A stretch of 34,232 bases of DNA from Pleurotus djamor (lineage: Eukaryota; Basidiomycota; Agaricomycetes; Agaricales; Pleurotaceae), in NCBI GenBank assembly GCA_029747585.1, contig JAPEVF010000442.1, positions 3,279 to 37,510 of the forward strand. Reading direction: 5' to 3'. Every line of letters starts with the position of its first letter. The stretch's first letter is position 1. The position numbers and the translations under genes are program-made. Below the pieces are notes generated by a model. That model worked only from the letters and a program-made list of their open reading frames with translations. It made no database searches and was not told the origin of the DNA. Shown in pieces: positions 21,231 through 32,955 of the stretch.

Positions 21231-21289
21231 TTAGGAAGAGAATCGAGAAAGACCAATGACGCGGACGGGTGGCCACGAAAGGAACAAGA

Positions 21290-21900
21290 TGACGCTGTGC
21301 AACGCGCAGGTTTGCGCAGCGACGGTGTTTTGAGAGACATCGGTATGTTTTCTATGTACGCGATGTCCAACAGGCTATGCAGATCCAACACCGCTGGTAT
21401 GGCATTCCAGTTCCGTACAATAGAATGCTGCCAGGACGGATGCGGTTGGTCCTAGGGAAGTGGGGGAAGCCTTACGCGAGAGTCCAAGGATAAGAAGCGT
21501 TCTGGCGAAAAAAGACGACAAAAATAAGCCAAGTATGTCAGTGGTGAGGTTCTCATGCTCGGTGAAGCAGCTTTACTCACCAAAAGCGTGGATGACCCGT
21601 CGATACTTCAATCGTTCATTTCCAGTTGGCACCGTAGCGGAGGGCGGACCATAGTCGTGAATCGTACAAGGCGTGGAAGATCGCAGCAACGTCGCTGGGC
21701 TTGGAGACGACGGAGGCAAAAACGAGAAAACCGAGGGCGTAATGACGTCACAGGCACGAACAACCCAAATTTAGCCCGAGCCCGTTCTGCCCGATCGAGA
21801 ATATCCCGATTCCCAGCCGGGACCACATCTTTCCCCTCCAACCTCCTACGGCTATTCCAGCCACACCACCACCAACGCCTGTACTCCATTTCGCTGTCGC
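21290..21900 (+). repeat. Duplicated block A2 (partner at 33610-34130)
   Basis: Diverged direct duplicate, visible as TTTTGAGAGACATCGGTATG against TTTGAGGGATATCGGGATAC, and GTGAAGCAG(C/A)(T/G)TTACTCACCAAA. The block contains the second CRE-like palindrome. No gene is supported. Confidence 0.45.
21743..21750 (-). promoter_or_regulatory. CRE-like palindrome TGACGTCA, site 2
   Basis: Read on the minus strand, the context is GTGCCTGTGACGTCATT, the same ten-base lead-in as sites 1 and 3 but in the opposite orientation. The equivalent place in the duplicated block (about 34014) has TCACGTCA, a one-base variant. Confidence 0.4.
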
Positions 21901-24900
21901 TGTAGCACAAGAGGAAAGCCTACCTTAGCCGACCCCCATCAACCCCCAACGCCAATCCAACACTGTGCCTTGTATCATAATTCATTGCTCGCATCGCAAT
22001 CCCCATCGTTTGACGAACCCTACTCTATCTAGTCTAGCGACGACGCTCAATTTCTGAGGTTGTAGCTACTACTTACATACTCTCAGGTGTCGAGGAATGC
22101 CCTCCCGGTGATGTCACTTCAAGTCAAACCATTCGCAACTCGGGATCACCAGCATCCACCATCACCATCGAGTCGCGCGCTCTCCCCCAGCACCCAGCAC
22201 CCACACTCGCGTTTCATCCGCAAACTCCTGTTCACAAACGATCCGTGATCCTTCGAACCACTGTGATGGATGGGAGTGGCGTCTCAGCCACTCTGTGACT
22301 ATTTTACCCAAGAAACCTTTTCTACAACATCCCTACTGTTAATCATGGACGCTCACTAGTACTCCCAATCCACACTCACCGCGACTCGTCCTCGACATTT
22401 CTTGAAGGTTTTGGCTGCATGGAGGAGTTCTCTTCGACGGACGCGTGTATGGCCTTTGTGGAGGCCTTGCCATGTTCGAGGGAGTGGAGCGAGCAGGGAT
22501 ACGTAGCTAGGCCAACACGACTATCCGTTTGGCTCGAACACGACAATGAAGCATGGGAGAATCTGTTGTCGATGGAGGCGATGCCATATCCTCTGGATCG
22601 TTGAAGGAAGACATTGATTCAGGCTGCGATGGCGTGACCTCAGGACGTCGCGTTCGATTGGTGGACATATGATGAGGCGACCAAGATTCGTCAAGCGAGA
22701 ATGGCTGCGCACCGATAATCAACCCAACCTCTTGTAACTCCGAGCTTCACCTGCCCGGTTTGTCGGTTCATACGCGTTTGACCGACACTTCGCGGGCCGA
22801 GAGAATAGGATACGTTAAAGGCGTCAAGGCAGTCAAGCAGACAAATTGCTCGTATATGCTACGTTTCCCGGTGCCAGTGGTTGTACTTCCGGAGATCAAA
22901 TCCCGTGCCCTTGGGTCGTTCGCAACAGTGCGGGGAAGAAACTTGACCCGATGCCATCGTTGAAGCATCGCAAGGATTACGTGAGACCGCATCAAATATG
23001 AATGGATTCGTTGCGGTATTGAGGTCATCGACGAGGTATGTGTTGTCCTTGGTTCTATGTAGCACGCGCCAGCGTAGACTAACCGACGGCTGTATATAGA
23101 TCCCTGAAATCCCGACATTGGAAGTTCTTCGAAGGGCTGTAGAGGAGATACTCCTCAGAGAACAGGCTGAAGAAACTGAGCTCTCCAGCTGGTTCCTCAT
23201 CTTTGGGTTGTCGGTATGGGGAATAATGAGGACTACTTACATGTGGGTAGACTTCCTCGCGACTATGGTCTTATTCGCATGTAATAATATCATTCTCAAT
23301 TCCTGGTAAACGAGACGGACCACCTCATACCTAACACCTGGACCTACACCAACAGTCGTGTAATGAAATCATTCAATCCTCCAACGCCTAGTTCTGATTG
23401 ATGTTTGGCGCAACTAGGAGAGCGTGGATGAGAGGTCCTATGTACTACATGGGTAAGGGAGGCGAGTAATGAAGACGCTCGTGTGCACTCTTACCCCCAC
23501 TGACCTCGATTTCATTAGCTGCCTAGTCTTCGTTGTCACGAACCGGAGCTGCTTGGTAGAGAGGTCAATTTCATTCCCGTTGAACTTGGTAGCCACACGT
23601 CTGCGTTTGTGAGTTTCGCGGCTTGACGCTTCATGAAGGTATACCAGAGTAGTAGATACTATAGGTCAACTTGAAATCAGTTAGTAAAGATGAAAACTGA
23701 GACACCAAAATCAAGAAGAGAAGAGAACGTACCTTCTGCTCTCAGTTCTAACGAACACAAGGTACCGCTCATCCTCAAGTCTTGATAGTCGATGGTTGAA
23801 GCACTTCCATTTTTTNCCCGTCCAGCGTCTCGGATGGGGTTGCGTATTCGTACGACAGCAAGATGAATATGAGCCGTTATTTGAAGGGGTTCACTGAATG
23901 CTGGAAATTCTGAGTGCAAAGGCGCGATGAGAGTCCGACCGCCATGGCCCATCACGCTCTTGTCGCCAACAAATCCATCTACCTCTCTGTCCGCAGGCTC
24001 GACGAGCCACGACAGGTAGTTCGAGAGTAACGATTGATATCAGAGGGGGCATTGATAGAAAGTGTTGTGATTCATGGTGGAGCGTGGTTCTGATGATGAG
24101 GGAAGAGGGTAACAATTTTTTGGTGGTCGCTTAGTTTCCCAGTGGGTCCGTAACGTTACTAACGACGAAGCTACTCCAAGTAATGCGAGGGGTAGGTGCT
24201 GACGCTTCGTTGTTGACCCTGATATGATTGTGCATGATTTGGGGGAGCTCATATCGTCCTCAGCGAGCGAGTAGTGAAGGCAAAATTACGTGCAGTACGA
24301 GTCAGAGCAGGAGCGTTTAATCAGAGGGGCGACCGTGACCCAACAACGTAGAGGAGCTTTTGAGCACAACGAATCGATGGCCGGATTGGGTGGCATCTGG
24401 GTGGCATTCCTCTAGCACTCGATACCTCCCGACACATGTGAGAGGTTGAGTGTGACGATTGCGCCAAGAGGGGAGCCTTAGTCTTGATTGAGACTCGAGA
24501 GACTCGAGAGATGCTTGAGGACGTTCTTTACGCGCGGGTCTATTCGAAACTTGGATGGATGGGAAAAGGCCTTTTGGAATACTCTATGTTCCATGAATTC
24601 TTACATCTACGACAAGAAAGAGAGGTCAAGGTGAGATAATTGGTTCATTGAGCCCTGTTTGGTTGCGAGACGAGGGGAACCGAAAGGCTACGACACACCT
24701 TTGCCACGCCTGTTAATTATGTGTAGACTTTTTCAGCAGGATCTGAATTTGAGAACTTCCAGGAGTCCCGATAGCAGCAAATGTGAGCAATGCTCCTCAC
24801 GTAGGGTTGATTTAATGGAGGGGAAGAGGGGATGCAAGCAACTACCTGAGGCCGCGGGCAGCAAGGTAAAAGCTCCGGTTGAGCTCTAGTGCGTGTGGCC

Positions 24901-25251
24901 GATGCCATGTTCAGTTCTAGTAAAGTCAAGTAAAGTTCTACGCTCAAAAGTCGGAGCGCGAGTTCGGAGGAGGCATGATTAAAAATTGTCGAAAGGATAA
25001 ACAACAACTGGCCGGGGATATCGGGTCCTTTTTGGATGTTGACGCGTGCCTGTGACGTCACCGTCTGGGAACCTCAGGCTGAACGCGACCCGCCGACAAC
25101 TTCCCTCCTTCAGCTTCATCGACCATCGTTCGCTGAGCGCCTCACATCAACTTCACACAGAATTTGCGTCGCGTAAACTCATGAATCAAACATCAGGTGC
25201 ATGGCGCATATGAATGAGTGGAGGTCTCTTGACTTGACGAGTCCGAGTATT
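21901..25251. other. Gene-poor region without recognisable features
   Basis: I see no supported gene in about 3.3 kb. ORFs are short and on both strands. The only hint of coding is 22930-23309: a stretch that could read NMNGFVAVLRSSTR, then an intron-like GTATGT...ATATAG (23036-23100), then IPEIPTLEVLRRAVEEILLR. However, the two halves do not join in one frame with these splice sites, so no gene is called. Base 23816 is N after a T run. Confidence 0.4.
25053..25060 (+). promoter_or_regulatory. CRE-like palindrome TGACGTCA, site 3
   Basis: Context GCGTGCCTGTGACGTCACC, about 400 nt before the start of the candidate ORF at 25452. The lead-in is shared with sites 1 and 2. Confidence 0.4.
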
Positions 25252-25451
25252 GAATATTGGATATTGAGTACTTGAGTGCTCACACCAATATCAAGATTCT
25301 CAAGCTATCACGGCCTTCATCCCACACAAGGCCCTTATCTACGTGCTCGAACCACACTTACTTAGACTTCCGACTACCACGATGCGAATCGTGTACCAAT
25401 GCTTCGCCTGGAAGGGAGGTTGACCCTCTGGCATTGTCGCATCAAGACGCG

Positions 25452-25874
25452 ATGGCTCCACCTAGTCGATACCGCCATATCGAATTGTTGGAGCACCACA
25501 AAGTCGCCAAGGAATTCTTCATCAAAGGCGGATGGCGACACACAGGCGAGTCACGGAAGAACAGTTCTTGTCAGTCGTTTCCTCATCATTTGGTCTTTTT
25601 TCGCTCATGTGCAAAGTTTGTATGTAGCTTCAACGATGAGGCGAAGTGGTATTGCCTTCTCGAAATCTCTCTTCAGGCGTTCGATGAACCAGTGCTACTA
25701 CACGCTATGGTTTTAGATACTGAGATTGTCCCTTCCCAGCCGGCCAACTTGATCGTTGATGCTACCGTCCCAGGTGTCCGAAGCAGACGTGCTTCTAACG
25801 AAAAGGTCGCTCTCTCAAGGCAATTCTGGAGAGAAGCTTGGTCCTGGTACCGTCGTCAAGGCATCTTAGAGTAA
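25452..25874 (+). CDS. Weak candidate ORF, 140 residues, unknown
   Basis: An ATG-started frame of 140 codons inside an open stretch of 205 codons (25257-25874), which is long for chance but not decisive. The product starts MAPPSRYRHIELLEHHK and ends SWYRRQGILE. It has no signal peptide or membrane segment that I can see and matches no family I recognise. An intron-like GT...AG segment of 58 nt (25570-25627) lies inside; removing it would switch to a frame that stops at 25716. The continuous frame therefore looks better, though either may be spurious or a remnant. It lies outside the duplicated units. Confidence 0.2.
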   Translation: MAPPSRYRHIELLEHHKVAKEFFIKGGWRHTGESRKNSSCQSFPHHLVFFRSCAKFVCSFNDEAKWYCLLEISLQAFDEPVLLHAMVLDTEIVPSQPANLIVDATVPGVRSRRASNEKVALSRQFWREAWSWYRRQGILE

Positions 25875-26099
25875 AAGATCGTCAGAGAGGTACGCAGCAA
25901 CCGCAGCTCTCGCGTGCAGTTCGAAATGAAACACTGACCACTCTTGCCTCCATTCAACAGCCCCACCCATTCTCAAGACGTCCATACTTGTATTTGTACG
26001 GATGCTCCTTGTGACTCATCTACAATTTCAGGAGTTGGACGACACCTCATCATCGAAGTACTTACCGCTTCGCAGTTGACTGCCAGCGAGAGGCTGTTA

Positions 26100-26845
26100 A
26101 AACGCAAGTAAAACGTGTTGGACAACGCGCACTCCCCTCATGCGCCCAAGTCATGCTCTTGACTTCGATACACTTTGCCGTCTGATACCCGTACGAGGAT
26201 TAGGTTTTCTCAGGTAATCTTCCTTGATCTTCAGATGACGCTGACTCGCTTCAAAGAGGAATATTGAATCCTGATCAATTGAGATGTCTGACGCCCATTT
26301 CCGCCACCTCGTATTCAACTCGTATTCGCCTCCGTTGACAAGCAAACGAACATTCATGTACCGCTTCGCTGTGGGTTGAAGGTGTGTGTTTGAGCCACTC
26401 GGCTAAACGTGAACCATGCTCACTAGATCCAAGCTATCGCCAACTAGACGTAGTCAGAGGGCAAGGCAACCACGAGAACTTGACCACATCCTTGTTGAGA
26501 TAGAGGGCCGTCACTTTGTATAGGTGCTTTCTGACATTGCATTATATGAAACTCCTCAGCGCTTCTATATCGTCGCCCTTACCCTCACTTGGCATGTCCT
26601 TGCCTCCTCGCTGCATCCTCACCTCGACGCAGATACATAAGCGCTGGTCAGGATATCTGGGTCCCATGCCCGTGCCACATAGCCGAAGATAGGATACAGT
26701 TCGTGAATTCCCGAGCTCACATTCCCTGAGCTGCATCGTTTCATTCGGCTGTTCGATGTCATTTTGCACGTTGTTGGCTTTTTNATGCCGCATTCGTGCT
26801 AATTACCACCTGCCTCGTTGATACGGTGAGTGAATCCGCATCGTG
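26100..26845 (+). repeat. 5' flank of copy 4, homologous to copy 3 flank
   Basis: No gene. It carries CAGGTAA (26211), a CTCAGCGCTT block (26555) and ACATAAGCGCTGGTC (26635), in the same order and spacing to the ATG as upstream of copy 3. Base 26784 is N after a T run. Confidence 0.6.
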
Positions 26846-26996
26846 GACAGAACGTACATATTCACATTCGCCTCTGCTTGTAGAACCCTCCAACTTTCCC
26901 CCGTGATCCAACTCCTTCTCACTGCAGGCCTTGTTTCCTCTCGTCTCGTTCACTCTTTTCTATCGCTCCGTCGGTCAAGAATCTGTCTTCGTCTCC
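26846..26996 (+). promoter_or_regulatory. Putative core promoter and leader of copy 4
   Basis: ACATATTCACATTC (from 26854) lies about 140 nt before the ATG and is followed by a C/T-rich leader with CACTGCAGG, as before copy 2. Layout and spacing match the other copies. Confidence 0.35.
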
Positions 26997-29900
26997 ATGG
27001 CATCCAAACAGCCACCAATGCCCGGTCTACGGGCACCCGAGGATGCCAATCCACCTCGACTACCGAAACCCACCACTGAAGACACCAAACCTGACCTTCA
27101 TACTGCTCTCTTCGATTGTCCCCACCGTGCGCTCCTTCCCGGAGGACGGAAGAGACGCAACCTCATTGTCAACCTTGATGGCACGTCCAATCAGTTTAGT
27201 GTCAATGTTCGTTTTCCTTCCTCCATCTAGACGCATCCGTACTTACGTTGACGTAGAGTACCAATGTCGTTGAAATCTTCAGCCGAATCATCAAAAGCGG
27301 CGGCGACATAGAACAGCTGGTTTACTACAATAGCGGCATTGGTACCTACGCTCGGCCGTCCTTTCGCTCGTTCAGCTACCTAAAACAAGTCCTTTACAAT
27401 CTCATTGATACCGCAATTGCCTGGTATGCTACCTCTTGCGCTTGAATGCATTACTCCATGGTAAAGATCATCTGTAGGAATTTCGAAAGGATTGTCTATG
27501 CCGCTTACAAGTGGCTATCTGAAAACTACGAGCCTGGTGACCGAATTTTCCTCTTCGGTGGGTGGTCACAATTAGTGAATTAGTTTCATTCTAATACCAT
27601 CGAAATGACAGGCTTTTCGAGAGGTGCATATCAAGTGCGCGTCATTGCGGGAATGATTGAAAGGGTGGGCCTTCTCCATAAAGGAAATGAGACACAGATT
27701 CCCTTGTCCGTTAATTGCATCTTTTCCGCAGAGCTTGGCTGACACTTACCACTGGATCGTTAGCGCGTATGAGCTGTACACTGCCGCGACGGCTCACTCG
27801 AAGCGAGGCTCAACCCAGACGGACGGCGAGGCGAGAGGAACGTCAGAAAGCAACAACAAGCGGCCAACGTTTAATAGCGAGGAAGACGAGCTCTGCTGGT
27901 CGTTCAAGAAGTCGCTGTGTCACAAGGATGTCAAAGTCCATTTCGTTGGCGCATGGTGTGTCATGACTTCCTATCCTTTCAACGCTGATATTCATATAAA
28001 CTATTCTAGGGATACGGTATCTTCGATTGGAGTTTTCCGGGGAAAGTCACTCCCCGAGACGGTATCCGGCATGGGCCATGTCTGCCACTTCCGTCACGCA
28101 CTGGCCTTGGACGAGCGTCGAGCTAAATTCCAGCCTGAATATGTGAATGGAGGTTTTGGTCCCATCAAAGGAGAACCCCGAGGCGACGTGAAGGAAGTAT
28201 GGTTCAAGGGAACACACTCCGACATGTGAGCACCACCATGATGTTTCTCTCTATTCAATTTCAATTGAATATGAACCTCATCAGTGGTGGAGGGAATGTT
28301 CGAAACAAGTATCTGGAAAACTTCAGTGACTCGCTTCGTTGGATGACATACGAGGCTCAATTTTGCGGTCTCCTGATTGAACCGTATACGGGAAACTGGG
28401 TGGCTGTGATTCCGAAGGAATCGCTGACAGGGGTTTGGATGCTTCTGGAGATCATTCCCTTTGGGGCACTTTCCTATAAGGACCAAGATAGCCTGACGTG
28501 GTGGTGAGCTGTCATATCGGTTGGATCATTGGGCATGTTTTGACTGATTCTCTGTCAAGGCCTCATCTTGGAGAACCTCGAAAAATCCAACCTGGTCAAC
28601 TTATCCATCAATCCGTCTTCGGCACACTCCCAAACCGCTCGGAAGCAGAAGACGAAACAACATCTCAGGTCCGTGCCATGGCTTTCATGTTACGAGATTC
28701 CCTGATTCGCATGCAATGATAGAGTGATCCCAACTTTTCCGATGAGGATGACGAATCACCTTTGGAAGCCGTGTTCAAGGTATTTGCAACGGCGCCCCTT
28801 GTCTGTCAGACAACCTAAGAGCACAACTGCTAGGCCTCCTCACCCGAAACGCACCTGGCACTCGATGAAGTAGTAGATGAAAGTGATGCATCCCACAGGA
28901 TGCCCGGAGTGCGTGAACTTCTCATACCAAAACCTTTTGACTCCACGCGCTCAATTTTGGTGCATCAGTCATTCATTGTGGCGAAAATCCCAGAGGTGCG
29001 TGTTCCTATCCTCTCAGTCTTCCGAATGGGAAGCCTGACATCGTTCCAGGCCGCGGAATACTTTCCGAAAGCGGTTCTCCACGAGTCTCTGGGGATCCCC
29101 AATTGGCCAACCTTTTTCTCCCAGTACTCGCAAGGCAAAGATTTACCCATTATTGAGCAAGATCCCTTTGAGAACGCGACGCATATACTAAGTACATTGT
29201 CTCAAGCTTGCGATGCCCTCGAATCTGCGCAGGGAGATCAAGGGTCTGCATTGAATACCCTGTCTGTGGGCATACAGACATTACAATCATTTGTGGATGA
29301 TCGTGCGTCATCGTTCTCCCCTCTTGTCGCACATATTTCCTTACATTGCTTGCAGCGACACGCCTGTCATCTCTCCTTGAAGTACCTGATGCGCACAATA
29401 TCCTCATGAAAGCAATAACTGTTGTGGTTCGGGATACCGCGATAACACTATCACGGGAATCCAAGGAGACACTCGTGCGACTCTTTGCCCGCGCTTGGCG
29501 ACCGGGACCTTGGATGCAAATTGCTACTACTACTGTCCCTCGCCCCTCGCCATCCCAAGTTTCTCAATGGGGATTGGAACTTCAGAAAACTCATCGAGAT
29601 GACTTACTTAAAGTCATCCGACCATTTGGTCCGTCGTTTTTGTGAAAACGGAAATGTCAATCATTCTTACCATTGTGAATAGCTTTCATCACGGAACAGC
29701 CAGTTGAACATGTTCACGATGTTGCTTTCTTAGGTGCAGATCCGTCTCGAATCCTTTTCACAACACATTGTAAGACCGATGAACCTTTTGAAGTTGCCTC
29801 AATCTGGGAGGGTTCCACTCACCCTGCGAAGGAAATTGTACGGTGTAAGGGAATGGGGTCAATAATCTCTCTTGATGGCTCACATGTAGCTGCTCGGGAT

Positions 29901-30593
29901 GGAAGGGAGGTTAGCATCATCAACACCACAACCAAGCCACCCTTGGTCACCAAAGCTACCGACAAAGAAGAACCCATCGACAGCGGCAACATCATGTCTT
30001 GGTGCTTCTCTGATGACTGCCAAACTCTGGCATCCACACATGAAAATGGCTGTATCAAGCTATGGCGACAGGAAGAAGACCAATGGAAGGTGTTCAAGAG
30101 GTTCAAAGGCGGGGATGGCCAGATCTGGTTCTCTGCTTTCTCAAGGGATGGCACTAAATTGGTTTTTGACACTGAACCTATCAAAGTGTGGAGTTTGGCG
30201 GACGACTCATTAATGGAGCTGGAAGATTCCCAAGACACACGATCGCTCGCGTGGAGTCCTTCTGGAGATTGGGTTGTTGCTGGCACTATGGACGGCGAGG
30301 TGAAGATTTGGAGCCCCGATCGGGGAAAGATCGAACACACTTGCAAAGCCCATGATGATGCAATTGGTTGTCTGGCATTCCGGCACGATGGACAGGTGCT
30401 TGCGACGGGGAGCCATGACAAGAGGATACGGATATGGAGATGCCATACCTGGGAGAAAATCTGGGAGTTTGACGTTGGCCGAACCATTCGGTCGCTTGCT
30501 TTTTCGCCTGATGGGAAGCGGCTTGTGTCTGGAATTTGGGACGGACTTCACCTTTGGGATGTCGACACGGGAGATATTGGAGACACAACTTGA
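26997..30593 (+). CDS. DUF2235 hydrolase-WD40 propeller protein, copy 4
   Basis: The complete relative of copy 1. The model is join(26997-27206, 27257-27423, 27478-27557, 27612-27705, 27764-27955, 28010-28225, 28285-28503, 28560-28668, 28723-28779, 28834-28908, 28969-28995, 29050-29302, 29356-29628, 29683-30593): 14 exons, 960 residues, no ambiguous bases. The hydrolase has LDGTSN, GFSRGA (Ser155), WDTV (Asp249) and THSDIGGG (His317). The linker has all three small exons: 57 nt (acidic, NFSDEDDESPLEAVFK), 75 nt (ending HRMPG) and 27 nt (SFIVAKIPE). The introns on both sides of the 27-nt exon (60 and 54 nt) have no in-frame stop, so a longer exon cannot be excluded. The propeller is about 658-960. 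The N-terminus resembles copy 1 (DLHTALFDCPHR) while exon 5 has the length of copy 3. Lipase activity is inferred only. Confidence 0.9.
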
Positions 30594-30704
30594 TCTATCT
30601 AACAACTAACTTTCTTTTGTGAATATTTCTCCACAACTGTTGTGCTTATTCACATGTAAGTAAAGTATATTTATGACATCCTGATAGCCGCGAAACGAGA
30701 CAGC
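30594..30704 (+). other. Short 3' flank of copy 4
   Basis: It starts with TGATCTATCTAACAAC, like copies 1 and 3, and stays similar to them for about 100 bp up to GCGAAACGAGACAG. It then jumps to the sequence found 1.3 kb further downstream of copy 3. About 1.2 kb of flank is missing here or was inserted after copies 1 and 3. Confidence 0.6.
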
Positions 30705-31990
30705 GCTTCAACGCTCCGATGAACAAAATGGTGGCGCCGCGGACAGTCACAACAACGCTCCAATGATACATCAGCCGTGTCCATCCACAGTCGTCCTCGC
30801 ACTCTGAACGCTCGCAGTCCCCATACGTTCTTCAAACCCCTTCGTTTTCTATCTCGCAGACTGAGAACCGCTCTCCTCTTTCTTGCCTCTTTCGCTCCTT
30901 CAACCCGTACACATCAATTTCCAAAGCCCCATGATGTCGTTCCACCCATTGGTTACCTGTCCTCGGCAGGGTGGACTCCGAAGGTAGAACTGTTGAGGTA
31001 TCCAGTAGGTCTTGACCTTGGGACCGAAGGGAGCCTTCACCAGCCTCAACTTGGAACGACCCCCGTCTCCTCCGCACTCGATTGCCCAACGCATGTGACA
31101 TCATGATAATATGACTGCCCACAAAGATAACTTGGCACACGAAGCACCGTACATCCTGAGAGCTTCATGCTGAAGAGCTCACGCGAATGGATCGGGGAGG
31201 ATGTTGACATGGGGGGGAAGACGTATTCGATTCCTGTCAAGACGACACGCGAAAACGTGGGTCCTTAATTTCAATCCTGGGGGAAGCCGTTTACGTGCAG
31301 CAGAGCGATAACAGACATTGGGAATGCTGAAACGCCTCTCCATAACCCCATCGCCTTCCTCTAACTCTCCTTCGCTGCCCCCTTCCTCCCTTTCGACGCA
31401 TTCACCAAGATCTCAGACCCAAAGTCAAGGCCAAGGGTAGTATACTCAGGACAACTCGGGTACGTCGCTCTCGCGTTCATCTCTCCCAATCCAGCACGCG
31501 TAACGGGGAAGGTTGGGGTTGGATGGGAGAAGAGTTTCCCAAACCCGCCTCGCCTCTCTCCTTGTCCGCCTGCTCGGATCGAGGCAAGGATTCGCGCCAC
31601 ATATGGGAAGTATGTTCGACGGGTGCCTAAAAGTCTTCAGGCCTGAAACCCTCTCTAAACCCCTAAAAGTGGGTATGGGACGAGGATCCGATAGGTCTTG
31701 GCAATTGAGGTGAGCAAGAGAGCATGGGACGAGGAAGGGATCGATCACGAAGGTGGGCGATGGGATCGAAGGGACGACAAGGTGTGAGACGTCCAGGGGC
31801 GAATATTTGAGAGCCAGATGTATAATGCTTACAGAGGGAAGAAAGGGAGGTGTTCGGTGGAGGTTGCGTCGTCTGTCAGAATTCTTCAGCATGGAGTAGA
31901 TGAATGAATAATATACGAGGACTCACGTCGGAATTTTCACAAAAAAGCAATGTGTCGAAGCTCTTTCTTCGGATGTCCAGAGATACCACG
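30705..31990 (+). repeat. Duplicated block B1 (partner at 17085-18330)
   Basis: Direct duplicate of 17085-18330, with many small gaps. Minus-strand ORFs 31446-31892 and 31361-31600 share short protein strings with the ORFs of the partner (NPCLDP; ARATYPS against ARATYSR), but one frame is broken by a stop. No CDS is called. Confidence 0.65.
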
Positions 31991-32940
31991 CAACTGACGG
32001 TAGTAGGCCCATGCAGGCTGTAAAGAGGATAGGTTCATTATTCTATAGCAGCGACTAGGAAGGCCAAACGTTGACCAACAGTGCTAACGTGGATACACTT
32101 CGCGTGGATGTCTGCGTGAGGAGGAAAGGAAGAGGTATCGGGGTGGTTGGAGCATAGTTCCGCGCGGTAAGCCCAGATACTCCATGGTCGTCGTCTACGC
32201 CGATGTCATTTTCACTCCTTGGTGGTCCGTACTTTTGAGCGGACGTTAAGAATCGAGAGCACGTATGCCGAAAGGGATAGGATTCCACTCTACGATGCAT
32301 ACATTAGCGTCGTCGTCGTCTGCGTAGGAGAGGACTTTGAAGGGAGATGAAGAAACCATGGCTAGTTTTGCACTGTTCCTATCCCGTTAGGCTGGTTAGA
32401 CCGCGCGTAGATGAAGTGGCCAGAACCAACCGTGAAACTCTTCAAAGCTTCAAACGCAAGCCAGACGTGACACTGAATGGCCATGAGTGGCTGTATGCGA
32501 TAGTGAAGCGAGCGCGAATTTTGGCTTCTGCGGCGTGTTCATGGCAATTCTGGAACGCGTTACTTGGTTGGGCATATTAGAGCTTTCTGTTTGACCCATG
32601 CTGAGGAGACTTGGTGACCGAGACTGGCGAGAGTGCTGATATGATTGTATGCACCATGGAAAGTGAAGCAAGACGTGTCGGCGACTCGCGAAGGGGAGGG
32701 ATTTTATGTACGGCTGGTGTCATTTTCTGGGTTTAGATAGGTGGGACTCGGACAAGTTGGTAGATCACCGATCGTTGAACGCAGACATTGAGCTGGGATG
32801 GCTATCCTTCCAAGACAGCGAGCAAATCAAAGGACTTCGAAGCAACATCAAGCGGGACCTAATATTAACGGTATGAACCATTTTGGACGCGAGGTGACTT
32901 GAAGCGAGCAAGTCCGAGTGCACTGATTGACTTCAGGGTG
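31991..32940. other. Gene-free segment with degraded repeat pieces
   Basis: No gene is supported. GTGGATACACTTCGCGTGGATGTCTGC (about 32090) matches GTATGCACTTCGCGTGGATGTCTGC (about 19371). The GTCATTTTC of 32210 and 32717 recalls the GCCATTTTCAT element of the 18060/18960 repeat, so partial copies of that unit are present. Confidence 0.45.
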
Positions 32941-32947
32941 CAGGCTG

Positions 32948-32955
32948 TGACGTCA
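32948..32955 (+). promoter_or_regulatory. CRE-like palindrome TGACGTCA, site 4
   Basis: Context GTGCAGGCTGTGACGTCACGATA. The preceding 40 bp (CTTGAAGCGA...AAGTCCGAGTGC) match the segment before site 1, so sites 1 and 4 are duplicates. Confidence 0.4.

Noticed and set aside
21197..21391. Minus-strand ORF with a proline-rich end
   Set aside because: The proline run comes from the GTG/GGT microsatellite; no conservation in the duplicated block.
22768..23309. Possible NLR-like N-terminal fragment with an intron at 23036-23100
   Set aside because: The two attractive reading frames do not join in phase with the visible splice sites, and no recognisable motif of a known domain is present.
29819..30487. 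Minus-strand ORF of 222 codons across the propeller exon of copy 4
   Set aside because: It is antisense to a well-supported WD40 coding exon; similar antisense frames appear in copy 3 (14961-15494) as by-products of codon use in the repeats.
649..30593. Bacterial origin of the DUF2235 genes by recent transfer
   Set aside because: All copies carry 10-13 spliceosomal introns at shared positions and a fungal-style gene layout, so any transfer would be ancient.
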